Shown here: piece after piece, positions 6,172 to 12,842 of the stretch
Position numbering within the stretch: the first letter of the stretch is position 1
How the letters are laid out: each line of letters begins with the position of its first letter
Assembly: GCA_028275645.1 (NCBI GenBank)
Contig: JAPWUH010000010.1
Coordinates: forward strand, 1 to 16,924
Direction: 5' to 3'
Source: Caldivirga sp.
GTDB taxonomy: Archaea; Thermoproteota; Thermoprotei; Thermoproteales; Thermocladiaceae
DNA: 16,924 nucleotides
Notes under the pieces: generated by a model
Databases searched by the model: none
Told to the model about the DNA's origin: nothing
Seen by the model: only the letters and a program-made list of their open reading frames with translations
Translations under genes and position numbers: made by a program

Positions 6172-6480
6172 CTGTCGTATGAGGAGGATCTGAGTGAGTT
6201 TGAGATTGAGCAGAAAAAGAGGAGCATAGGCAGTGATCCCAGGCAGAAGTGGATAAACAGGATAATAGCGTCGATTCAACGCTACTATAAGAAGTGTCCA
6301 CATTATGACTTCAAGACAGGTACCTGCCTAATAATGGATAGCGATAACCCCAAGTGCCCAAGGGAGGGTAGGTACGAGGGATGCCCAATCCTAGAGGAGT
6401 TCCTAGGTAAGAAATACGATTACTACAAGTCTAAGGGAATAAACCCACCGTATGACTTTAGGGACTTGGCGTTGGCGTAA
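6172..6480 (+). CDS. Small four-cysteine protein of unknown function, apparent CTG start
   Basis: From CTG 6172 to TAA 6478 the frame encodes 102 residues beginning (M)SYEEDLSEFEIEQKKR. In-frame TGA at 6163 excludes an upstream start, and no ATG/GTG/TTG occurs until an internal ATG at codon 55, which would cut the protein in half. The perfect GAGGTGAT site supports the CTG. The N-terminal third is charged and helical. The middle holds four cysteines, C42, C52, C62 and C71 (CPHY, TCLI, KCPR, GCPI), with spacing C-x9-C-x9-C-x8-C that could bind zinc or an Fe-S cluster. The C-terminus is rich in Tyr and Lys. Codon use matches the neighbours. I do not recognise the family. It lies 79 bp after pyrH, with a small GAGAT/ATCTC hairpin and T-rich stretch after its stop. 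Confidence 0.72.
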   Translation: MSYEEDLSEFEIEQKKRSIGSDPRQKWINRIIASIQRYYKKCPHYDFKTGTCLIMDSDNPKCPREGRYEGCPILEEFLGKKYDYYKSKGINPPYDFRDLALA

Positions 6481-6483
6481 GGC

Positions 6484-6505
6484 GGAGATGCCAAATCTCA
6501 TTCTT
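6484..6505 (+). terminator. Weak hairpin/T-rich terminator after the four-cysteine gene
   Basis: GAGAT and ATCTC form a 5-bp stem with a 5-nt loop, followed by ATTCTTT. It lies a few bases after the TAA at 6478-6480. Weak, but well placed. Confidence 0.35.
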
Positions 6506-6899
6506 TAACAAAATATAAAGCCTTTTAGGGTATGGCCTTAAATTGACTGAAACGGTGTTTGCTGAAAACATGGAAAACGACATTAGTCCCTTAGACTAAG
6601 GGTGCTGTTGTTTAAGACGCCAGGACCTAGTGGCCATTGTTTATGAACACTGATAAGCCTAGCGGCACTCCTCATCTTAATCAACCTAATCCTCAAAGCC
6701 ATTAACCCATCTCTTGTTGAGGCGATGATGCACAGCAGCCGCAAACCTACCTCTAGTTTAGAATGTATGTGCCTCAAATCGAGATCTAAGCTGTAGCCCA
6801 CCCTTGCATCTGCGTGTTACTGCTCGCCAAGCATCTCCTGGGTAATCCAGGGTGAGGTCCATTTATGTACTTACACCAATAAACATTAGCTGGGAAACG
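6506..6899. other. Intergenic region without a supported gene
   Basis: A 72-codon minus-strand ORF (6583-6801, GTG start) has no TATA box at the expected distance and no recognisable motif. An imperfectly explained hairpin CCTGG-GTAAT-CCAGG lies at about 6838-6852. No C/D box order, tRNA or repeat was found. Confidence 0.4.
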
Positions 6900-7472
6900 C
6901 TAGTAAGTCCAGTTATTAGCTATGGCTGACTCAACCCCCTTGCTTAAATGAACCATGAGGGCCCTAACCTTGTTAACAGCCTCCTCAATCCTCTTACTAA
7001 CGGGCCTAACCTCCTCGTTCCAAACCTTAAAGACCCTCTGCGGTATACCCTTGGCTAGGCGTATTGACCTAACCGCGGCGTTAACCTCAAGGGGCCTTAC
7101 ATCCCAGGGCAACCTAAGCTCCTCAGCATCCCTAACCTGAACATACCTATCCCTCCCAACCTCCAACGCCTGAAGGTGATGGGCCAGTAGGTGGAGTAGC
7201 GTGGTTAAGTTGGCCCTATAATTAATTATTATGGTTGGGTTGTTGGCCACGTAGAAGCCCATCACCGTTGAGCATAAGCCTGCGTCAAACCTACCGCACT
7301 CATTAACCTCATTAACCGTGGCGATAACCCTAGGCCTCTCAACATTCAAAGTCTCGGTGATAATCTCAACAACACCCTCAACGCTACTCTCCAGGTCCTC
7401 TAGGTTCCTCAATACATTTAACCTAATCATAGAATCAATCTGACGACTTAACCCGCCGTAATCCAGACTCAT
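6900..7472 (-). CDS. Hypothetical protein with a degenerate zincin-like motif
   Basis: 190 residues from ATG 7472; a TATA-like TTTAATAA (7494-7501, minus strand) is centred about 26 bp upstream, so the start is well supported. The central helix contains HLLAHH (H94 to H99), and 31-35 residues further on comes WDVRPLEVNAA with E129. This is the layout of an HExxH zincin with a distal acidic ligand, except that the catalytic Glu after the first His is Leu (L95). The protein may bind metal without being a protease, or the resemblance may be fortuitous. Two cysteines, C59 and C67, lie before it. The N-terminus and the last 60 residues look helical. No signal peptide. Function unknown. Confidence 0.8.
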   Translation of the reverse strand: MSLDYGGLSRQIDSMIRLNVLRNLEDLESSVEGVVEIITETLNVERPRVIATVNEVNECGRFDAGLCSTVMGFYVANNPTIIINYRANLTTLLHLLAHHLQALEVGRDRYVQVRDAEELRLPWDVRPLEVNAAVRSIRLAKGIPQRVFKVWNEEVRPVSKRIEEAVNKVRALMVHLSKGVESAIANNWTY

Positions 7473-7635
7473 ACCAGTAGTGTTAAGTTCGAATTATTAA
7501 ACCTAACCCACATCCACCGTGTACGATACCAATCCTATAGTTGCAAATCATAAAAACATCTAATCACCCGTAGGGAATCAATACCTAGAGTAATCTTAGA
7601 GCGATTAAAAAATAATTAAGACTAATAAGTTAAAA

Positions 7636-7702
7636 GTATAGTCAGTCCATGCGATTATCATCAATGCTCAGTAACCGACCGCTACATCACACCTGCAACA
7701 TC
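7636..7702 (-). ncRNA. C/D box guide sRNA, candidate 2
   Basis: On the minus strand the boxes are nearly ideal. Box C is GTGATGT (7684-7690), followed by a 12-nt guide AGCGGTCGGTTA (7672-7683), box D' CTGA (7668-7671) and a 3-nt spacer GCA. Then come box C' TTGATGA (7658-7664), a 12-nt guide TAATCGCATGGA (7646-7657) and box D CTGA (7642-7645). The last base of box C deviates from RUGAUGA. Two equal 12-nt guides and a 3-nt D'-C' spacer are the usual archaeal geometry. A TATA box CTTATAAAG (about 7725-7733) predicts a start near 7702, and T-rich sequence follows box D. Targets would contain UAACCGACCGCU (methylation at its fifth base, C) and UCCAUGCGAUUA (fifth base, U). I cannot map these to rRNA or tRNA without a search. 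Confidence 0.82.
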
Positions 7703-7724
7703 GCCTAAGTATTGATTATCATAC

Positions 7725-7733
7725 CTTTATAAG
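7725..7733 (-). promoter_or_regulatory. TATA box of C/D sRNA candidate 2
   Basis: The minus strand reads CTTATAAAG, centred near 7729, about 26 bp from a predicted start at 7702-7703 and some 12 nt before box C. No ORF starts there. Confidence 0.6.
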
Positions 7734-8021
7734 TTTTAATATTTTAATATTAAGGAACGGCACCCATAGTCCCGTAACTTAAGCTCCTAATTCTCAGCAT
7801 CTTTCCGCCCTTTCACAACGCCAATACCTGTACTATAATAATGGGAAGAAAATAATAGCGTTAAGGAACCGCTGTACATGTGGATTAGGCGTTGCTACCC
7901 TAGGATAAGGCTGCTAATGAGTTAATTAATGCTTACTATGGCCTTAGGTTCAATAGTATAGGTAGGGTGATGTATGTCCCAGTAGTGGGAAAAGCTGAAA
8001 GTTTCTAGCCACCTTAGACAT

Positions 8022-8494
8022 TGACAACGGACAAGCCTCGCCATTTATGGCGGGGTTGTGCCACTATGTGGGTTTCATTGCGTTGGGTTTGTGAAACTTA
8101 GTTTTTGCTGGGTTTTGGTGCTTGGGTTGGTGCCCTGAGAGGGGTTTTCCCTCGCCTCAGATGAGCCGGTGGGGCGATACCCCACCCTTACCACCACCCC
8201 AAGGACGAAACCATTAACCCCCAAAGAGGGAGTAACGCCCGAGACCCCCGGCGTGAAAACCCGCCCCACTGAGGCGGGAAGGGGGTCATCCCTAAAGGCT
8301 AGCACTTTCATCGAGTTCATTTGTACATCATTTACGCAATCTGCGGCAAGGCCATACCTCAGGAAGTATAAGGGTCCTCGAATCCCAATTGTTGCGCATA
8401 CGCTTCTATGTAAAAACCAAATCCATAGGGATATGAAGCCCATTAGCAAGTTACTTGCTAGATTAGGGCACCTTAAAACATCTACATTCCTCAC
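8022..8494 (-). mobile_element. 3' remnant of an IS200/IS605-type tnpB element with right-end hairpins
   Basis: On the minus strand an open frame ends at 8075 with the tail SFTNPTQ. It includes YGLAADCVNDVQMNSMKVL, which resembles the end of a TnpB zinc ribbon and the RuvC-III region (CGLxADxDVxAxxN). The cysteine before GL is Tyr and other ribbon cysteines are missing, so it is degenerate. No 5' tnpB (RuvC-I/II) or tnpA follows upstream. Beyond the stop is a right-end-like hairpin at 8031-8059: CCTCGCC/GGCGGGG with ACAA/TTGT below it and one bulged G, next to CTTGTCCGTTGTC on the minus strand. GC-rich hairpins plus a CGTTG-type end are common at the right ends of archaeal IS605-group elements. 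I infer a decayed element whose 3' half survives. Exact boundaries are uncertain. Confidence 0.6.
8030..8290 (-). ncRNA. Omega-RNA-like structured region overlapping the tnpB 3' remnant (candidate)
   Basis: Nested strong helices are visible. GACCCCC (8243-8249) pairs with GGGGGTC (8281-8287), enclosing CCCGCC/GGCGGG (8260-8265/8273-8278). GGTGGGG/CCCCACC (8168-8174/8180-8186) has a 5-nt loop. CTGAG/CTCAG (8135-8139/8156-8160) has an inner GGG/CCC. The terminal hairpin is at 8031-8059. In TnpB systems the guide RNA comes from the tnpB 3' end plus the right end, and its guide lies just beyond the element. Here the presumed guide would read leftward from about 8021 on the minus strand. Transcription is not shown. 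An unrelated structured RNA or element-end DNA hairpins are the alternatives. Confidence 0.45.
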
Positions 8495-8771
8495 TAGGAT
8501 GCAGTGGAAGGTTGAAAACCTGCTTCTTCAGGAAAGAAAGAGTTGTAAAACAATGCTGCATAATTATAATACATCGATTTAATGGGCAGGAAGGTTAATT
8601 GTGAAGCTCAATAAACCACCTATCGTGTAGGGTAGACGCTAGGTTGCCTACTTCTACTGGCTGTGGGCATGACTTAGCAGCATCAACTAGCTACTTAAGG
8701 AGTCGCCTAGGGAATTGAGGGGATTAGGTTGGTGGGGGGCTAGGTTAATTTAATATAATAGAGAAATAGCC
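8495..8771. other. Intergenic region right of the element remnant
   Basis: I see no supported gene, C/D box set or strong hairpin. The region could hold the decayed 5' part of the element, but no TnpB motif was recognisable in any frame. Confidence 0.35.
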
Positions 8772-9134
8772 TTAGTCATGTAGCTGGGTAAGCCTCTCAA
8801 ATTCCCCCAGGTCTAGGTTAGCAGCCTTCACTATCTGCCTTGGCCTGCATCTACCAGTCAGGTACCTGAGCACCTTTAGGGCTCCGTCACCTGATGAGGC
8901 TTCATAGAGCTCAATCCTAACGTCCATGTTGTTTGCCACAACCTCATTAGCGTTAAGGAGGTACTTGGTGTAGTTTACCTGGGGGCATAGTATGGCTATT
9001 TGAAAAACCCTGCCAGGCCCCCTCCTGGCGTTTGTCACCGCTGAACCTAGAATCTTCTTAACAGAGTCCTCGCCATTACTGCACACGTCAATTATCACGT
9101 AATCTGCTACACACTCCCTATTGGGTTGTTGCAT
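8772..9134 (-). CDS. Hypothetical protein, 120 residues
   Basis: The family is not recognised. ATG 9134 is chosen over the in-frame TTG at 9140 because the TATA box TTTAAA (9158-9163) is centred exactly 26.5 bp upstream. The protein begins MQQPNRECVADYVIIDVCSN. Alternating strands (DYVIIDVC, VFQIAILCPQ, VRIELYEAS) and helices suggest a compact alpha/beta fold, with four cysteines spread out (two in the first 20 residues, one in ILCPQ, one in TGRCRPRQ). The C-terminus RQIVKAANLDLGEFERLTQ looks like a helix-turn-helix-sized pair of helices. It follows the adenosyltransferase-like gene by 24 bp on the same strand, and its TATA box overlaps that gene's stop codon. It could therefore be expressed independently or by read-through. 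Confidence 0.75.
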   Translation of the reverse strand: MQQPNRECVADYVIIDVCSNGEDSVKKILGSAVTNARRGPGRVFQIAILCPQVNYTKYLLNANEVVANNMDVRIELYEASSGDGALKVLRYLTGRCRPRQIVKAANLDLGEFERLTQLHD

Positions 9135-9157
9135 TAGCAAGCCTTGAGGGGCCTTGT

Positions 9158-9163
9158 TTTAAA
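9158..9163 (-). promoter_or_regulatory. TATA box of the 8772-9134 gene
   Basis: TTTAAA, centred 9160.5, is 26.5 bp from the ATG at 9134. It overlaps the stop codon of the upstream adenosyltransferase-like gene at 9159-9161. Confidence 0.65.
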
Positions 9164-9800
9164 TGTTATTACTTATGGCCTTGGAGAGTAGGGCGCCGGT
9201 CACGTCGTCAATGGACTTATACACCTTGCCGCCTAGGCAGTAGAGGGATTGGGCAATTAGCTTATCGGCGTGGTTGAGAACCTTTATTATGTTGTCCGCC
9301 TGGGGGTACTTATCAAGCATTGATGATGCCACCCTACCGCACTCCCTAAGCTTAACCCTAACTCCATCCATGGCCTGGGCTTCGGGTGTATCAGCCACTA
9401 CCCAACCCACGTCACCACTGTAGGATGAGCAAAGCTCGCTTATCCTAGTTTCAAGTAGGGTCTCCACTATCTTAACCTTACTGAGCCTCTCCTGGGTACC
9501 CTGAACCAGGTAGGCGTTCAACTGCATGGACAACGCCATGACCATGGCCGCTATGTCAGAGACCTTACTAATGCTTAGCCTTATGCCATTAGCCAGATTG
9601 ACCAACTCGTCCAGGCAACCCATTAACATTATCGCCGGGGAGTCCTTCCTAAGCCTAGTAGTCTTACCGAAGACCGGAATGGTACTGTAGCCACTATCAC
9701 CGGGGCACGCTACCTCACCATCAACCTCCCTGCAGTCCGTGAATAGGGGGAGCCGCTTAACCGGCTTTGGGTCGTCCCTGCAGCTATCCACCCCAGGCAC
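9159..9800 (-). CDS. Divergent PduO-like ATP:cob(I)alamin adenosyltransferase
   Basis: PduO-type enzymes transfer the adenosyl group of ATP to cob(I)alamin, making coenzyme B12, and act as trimers of five-helix bundles. Visible here are GDSGYST (34-40, the GDxGxT ATP loop), RLRKDSP (49-55, the xRxxKDxx segment) and GCLDELVNLANGIR (61-74, matching GxLDELNSxxG), followed by long helices. The last conserved helix, normally RxxCRRAER, appears as LRECGRVASSML (151-162). Several active-site residues thus differ, and the N-terminal extension with C7, C23 and C32 is unusual. The protein has 213 residues. GTG 9800 is supported by a TATA-like TTTATTAAAG (9821-9830, minus strand) about 26 bp upstream. 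A class II ribonucleotide reductase at the right end of the window would need its product. A related non-catalytic cobalamin-binding role is possible. Confidence 0.7.
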   Translation of the reverse strand: MPGVDSCRDDPKPVKRLPLFTDCREVDGEVACPGDSGYSTIPVFGKTTRLRKDSPAIMLMGCLDELVNLANGIRLSISKVSDIAAMVMALSMQLNAYLVQGTQERLSKVKIVETLLETRISELCSSYSGDVGWVVADTPEAQAMDGVRVKLRECGRVASSMLDKYPQADNIIKVLNHADKLIAQSLYCLGGKVYKSIDDVTGALLSKAISNNI

Positions 9801-9928
9801 CTATATTAAATATGCGTGGACTTTAATAAACTATTTCTTAAAAAAGCTACTTGACGACGACTTAAAGTTTAAGCCACCTCCACATTAATGCGTATTGCAG
9901 AGACCTAACCATGTGGTCTGCATGAAGG

Positions 9929-9934
9929 TTTAAA
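9929..9934 (+). promoter_or_regulatory. TATA box of tmcA
   Basis: TTTAAA, centred 9931.5, is 26.5 bp upstream of GTG 9958. This fits a leaderless transcript and fixes the start. Confidence 0.65.
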
Positions 9935-9957
9935 GCTTAACGCCAAGGGGGCTAGTA

Positions 9958-12345
9958 GTGGTTGAGTGGGTTAAGAGCCTTGAGGATTTCATTAGGAGTG
10001 GTATTAAGGCTAACCACAGGAGGATGGTTGTCCTGGTTGGGTCCAGTAACGAGTCTGTTGCAAAATCCGCAGCCGAGTTAACCAGGTTCTTCATAGGTAT
10101 AGCGAACATGGGTAACGGCATATACCTATACCAACCTGAATACGATGATGCTAGGGAGAGGTTGAAGTTCTTCAAGGAGGGCATGGGTAATGTTGAGTTT
10201 AAGCCAACCCCATTCAAGGACACTAAGTTACTCCTCGGCCAAACCCTAGACTACGCGGTTATTGACCTATTCAACGACCTGAAGCCGAATGACGTAGGTA
10301 GGGTGGGTAGCGTGGTTAGGGGTGGGGGGATTTACGTAGTCATGATGCCGCCTATGGATAGGTGGCTCAGGGTAATCACAAAGTTCCAAACCAAGTTAAT
10401 AACACCACCACATAAGCCTGAGGAGGTTAGACAGTACCTTAAGGTTAGGTTCTGGGATAGCCTCATGAAGGGTGAGGGGATAGCGATATACAACGTTGAC
10501 GACTCCACCTTCATTAAACCACCCCAACCCATCAACGCCGTTGAGCATGCTCAAGGCCAGGTTAAGCTACCTGACGTTAAGGGTAAGGCCATTGAGGTCT
10601 ATAGGTTGGCCAAGACCCAGGACCAGGTAAACGTAATATCCATGATTGAGGGTATGATAAACGAGAGGGGTAAGGTCAATGCCGTGGTGATAGCCGACAG
10701 GGGTAGGGGTAAGTCAGCGGCTGTGGGGCTTGCCGCAGCCCTCATAGGGCATAGGTTAAGGAGGAGACGTGGCGTGGCTAGGATAGTAGTCACAGCGGAG
10801 AGCCCCGACAACGTGGAGACCCTCATGGAGTTCGCCAGGAGGGGCCTTGAGAGCCTTGACTACGATGTTGAGGTCTCCGAGTCTGGGGGTAGGGTTACTG
10901 GGTTATCAACTAAGGGGATTTACATAGATTACTACAGGCCCTACCCACTCCTATCCCTCCAGAGGCCCATTGACCTAGTCCTAGTTGATGAAGCGGCCAT
11001 GATGCCCCTCCCTGTGTTATACGGCATACACGGTAAGTTCAATAGGGTTGTTTACTCAACCACAATACACGGCTATGAGGGTGCTGGCAGGGGCTTCAGC
11101 GTGAGGTTCCTCAAGTACCTTAAGAGTAGGAGGGGGGTTAAGGTCCTCGAGTACGAGATGGAGGAGCCTATAAGGTACGCGAGGGGTGACCCAATCGAAA
11201 GGTGGTTATTCAACGCCTTCCTCCTAGACGCTGAACCAGCCCACGTGGATGAGAACGACATTAAACTGGTCAGTGAGGGAAGGGTTAAGTACGTCGTACC
11301 AAACATCGAGGAACTCTTCCTCAAGGATGAGGAGACCCTGAGGCAGTTCTTCGGCATATACGTCCAAGCCCACTACAGGAATGAGCCAGACGACCTAGGC
11401 ATGATGATGGATGCACCCCACCACACGGTTAGGGCCCTTACCCTGGAGAACGGTAAGGTGGTTGTCTCCATTGAGCTGGCCGAGGAGGGTGGTTTAGATG
11501 AGGAGACGGTAAATAACATGGTGCTTGGCTTCAAGCCACCGGGCAACATAATACCCGACAGGATGGTTAAGTACTGGAAGATGCCTGAATTCGCCAAGTT
11601 GAGGGGTTGGAGGATCGTTAGGATAGCAACACACCCAGAGCTGCAGGATAGGGGCCTTGGTTCAACGGCCCTCAGGATGCTTGAGGATGAGGCAAGGGCC
11701 AGGGGGCTAGATTGGGTTGGGGTTGGCTTTGGCGTCAACCCTCAACTACTGAGGTTCTGGGTTAAGAACGGCTACTTACCAATACACATAAGCCCGGAAA
11801 GGAACCCGGTAAGTGGGGAGTACAGCGTACTAATGGTTAAACCCATAAGTGAGGCTGCCAGGAAGGCTGTGAGCTATGCTAATAGGGAATTCAGGATTAG
11901 GCTAATTAACAGCCTGAGTGGGCCCTACGTCAACCTGGAGCCCGACGTTGCCCTAATGCTACTTATGGGCGAGGAACCCGTTGAGAGGGGTCATGAACCA
12001 AGTTTAACAGGTGGCCAATTCAATAGGCTTGTGGCCTATGCCTGGGGCCCGATGACGTATGAGAACACGGTTGATGCCTTAATGGAGCTCTTTAAGGCGT
12101 ACTTCATGGTGATTAGCAGGGGTGATTCAAGGCTACCTGAGATTATTGAAAAGGGCATCATAGCCAAGGTCTTCCAGTCAAGGACCTGGAGCTCAGCGGC
12201 CAGGGAACTGGGTGTTAAGCCAACGGTCCTGATGCTCGGGCTAAGGGCTATATCTAGAATACTGCTGGTCTACTTCTACGGAAGTGGGTTTAAGATACCC
12301 ATATACATGATTCAGCCATCTAAGAGGCAGAAGCAGGCCTACTAA
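9958..12345 (+). CDS. tmcA: tRNA(Met) cytidine acetyltransferase
   Basis: TmcA makes N4-acetylcytidine using acetyl-CoA and ATP. Bacterial TmcA modifies the tRNA(Met) wobble base; archaeal homologues and eukaryotic Nat10/Kre33 also modify other RNAs, and in hyperthermophilic archaea ac4C is abundant in tRNA and rRNA. Domains in order: an N-terminal DUF1726-like domain (about 20-200), an RNA-helicase-like ATPase with Walker A ADRGRGKSA (246-254) and Walker B VLVDEAAMM (341-349), and a GNAT acetyltransferase domain with RIVRIATHP (552-560) and the acetyl-CoA loop QDRGLGS (563-569). A C-terminal RNA-binding region (about 640-795) follows. 795 residues is normal for archaea. The GTG start is fixed by TATA spacing. 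Its 3' end overlaps the convergent 12320-12691 gene by 26 bp. Confidence 0.95.
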   Translation: MVEWVKSLEDFIRSGIKANHRRMVVLVGSSNESVAKSAAELTRFFIGIANMGNGIYLYQPEYDDARERLKFFKEGMGNVEFKPTPFKDTKLLLGQTLDYAVIDLFNDLKPNDVGRVGSVVRGGGIYVVMMPPMDRWLRVITKFQTKLITPPHKPEEVRQYLKVRFWDSLMKGEGIAIYNVDDSTFIKPPQPINAVEHAQGQVKLPDVKGKAIEVYRLAKTQDQVNVISMIEGMINERGKVNAVVIADRGRGKSAAVGLAAALIGHRLRRRRGVARIVVTAESPDNVETLMEFARRGLESLDYDVEVSESGGRVTGLSTKGIYIDYYRPYPLLSLQRPIDLVLVDEAAMMPLPVLYGIHGKFNRVVYSTTIHGYEGAGRGFSVRFLKYLKSRRGVKVLEYEMEEPIRYARGDPIERWLFNAFLLDAEPAHVDENDIKLVSEGRVKYVVPNIEELFLKDEETLRQFFGIYVQAHYRNEPDDLGMMMDAPHHTVRALTLENGKVVVSIELAEEGGLDEETVNNMVLGFKPPGNIIPDRMVKYWKMPEFAKLRGWRIVRIATHPELQDRGLGSTALRMLEDEARARGLDWVGVGFGVNPQLLRFWVKNGYLPIHISPERNPVSGEYSVLMVKPISEAARKAVSYANREFRIRLINSLSGPYVNLEPDVALMLLMGEEPVERGHEPSLTGGQFNRLVAYAWGPMTYENTVDALMELFKAYFMVISRGDSRLPEIIEKGIIAKVFQSRTWSSAARELGVKPTVLMLGLRAISRILLVYFYGSGFKIPIYMIQPSKRQKQAY

Positions 12346-12691
12346 ACCTAGTCTCAGCGGCTTGCCTTAAATTTAAGGGTATTATATATGCCTTAGCGGG
12401 CTTATTACCCATGATCTCCAGGACCACGACCAGTTCAGCATCCTTAAGCTCACTGGGTATTGACTTAAGGATCCTTTTGTATGCGTCCTTAACTTCACGT
12501 ATAATGTTAAGTAAGTCCCTGGGATCTAAGGCAACGTTAACCATGGATTCAACGTCAATCGCATTGATGAAGTCCCCCCTAGACACTGCCCCCTTAATGA
12601 CCAACTCAGCCTCAGTTAACCCCTTAACCATGCTCTCAACGAACCTGGTGAACTCCCCAACACTCCTGAAAACTATGTAGTCAGTACTCAC
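12320..12691 (-). CDS. Hypothetical protein, 123 residues
   Basis: The family is not recognised. The start is GTG 12691, with TATA box TTTAAA (12715-12720) centred 26.5 bp upstream. The sequence is amphipathic and largely helical: VGEFTRFVESMVKGLTEAEL, a DFINAIDVESMVNVALD stretch, then DLLNIIREVKDAYKRILKSIPSELKDAELV, and a beta segment LVVVLEIMGNKPAKAYIIPL. There are no cysteines, no signal peptide and no membrane helix. Its last codons overlap the end of convergent tmcA by 26 bp, so the two transcripts must overlap in antisense. Confidence 0.8.
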   Translation of the reverse strand: MSTDYIVFRSVGEFTRFVESMVKGLTEAELVIKGAVSRGDFINAIDVESMVNVALDPRDLLNIIREVKDAYKRILKSIPSELKDAELVVVLEIMGNKPAKAYIIPLNLRQAAETRFSRPASAS

Positions 12692-12714
12692 CAGAACTAG
12701 ACCTCAGACGCGGA

Positions 12715-12720
12715 TTTAAA
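12715..12720 (-). promoter_or_regulatory. TATA box of the 12320-12691 gene
   Basis: TTTAAA, centred 12717.5, is 26.5 bp from GTG 12691, again indicating a leaderless mRNA. Confidence 0.65.
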
Positions 12721-12787
12721 CATACCGAGAAAAACAGGGTTTGATTTCACCTAGTTTCAGCCCTAGAGTCAAGCCATTTCAAGTCGT

Positions 12788-12801
12788 GGAACCGAGGTTC
12801 C
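12788..12801. promoter_or_regulatory. Inverted repeat upstream of the secreted-protein promoter
   Basis: GGAACC-GA-GGTTCC is a perfect 6+6 bp dyad whose right edge is 12 bp before the TATA box at 12814-12819. A further CGGAAC follows directly. The position suits an activator or repressor site. It could be coincidence. Confidence 0.35.
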
Positions 12802-12813
12802 GGAACATGATCC

Positions 12814-12819
12814 TTTAAA
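12814..12819 (+). promoter_or_regulatory. TATA box of the secreted glycoprotein gene
   Basis: TTTAAA, centred 12816.5, is 26.5 bp before the ATG at 12843. Confidence 0.65.
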
Positions 12820-12842
12820 TCCTAGCTAGGTAAGGTTAACTC

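Larger units (their letters stand above)
7473..8021. other. AT-rich accessory stretch, left part
   Basis: It holds the promoter of the 6900-7472 gene and the second C/D sRNA (7636-7702) with its TATA box. Further right are a small hairpin TCCCA-GTAG-TGGGA (7978-7991) and a 34-codon open stretch (7904-8005) beginning DKAANELINAYYGLRF, closed by stops on both sides. It could be a gene remnant, but I cannot identify it. Confidence 0.4.

Noticed and set aside
6710..6745. Possible C/D sRNA from GATGATGC on the plus strand
   Set aside because: No CTGA box follows at guide distance on this strand.
6583..6801. 72-codon minus-strand ORF
   Set aside because: GTG start without a promoter or ribosome-binding site, no motif, not recognisable.
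7904..8008. 34-codon open stretch DKAANELINAYYGLRF... as a gene remnant
   Set aside because: Too short, bounded by stops, and not identifiable; mentioned only as part of the accessory region.
8169..8582. 137-codon plus-strand ORF
   Set aside because: It is the opposite strand of the structured tnpB remnant; composition reflects GC-rich hairpins and no protein family is visible.
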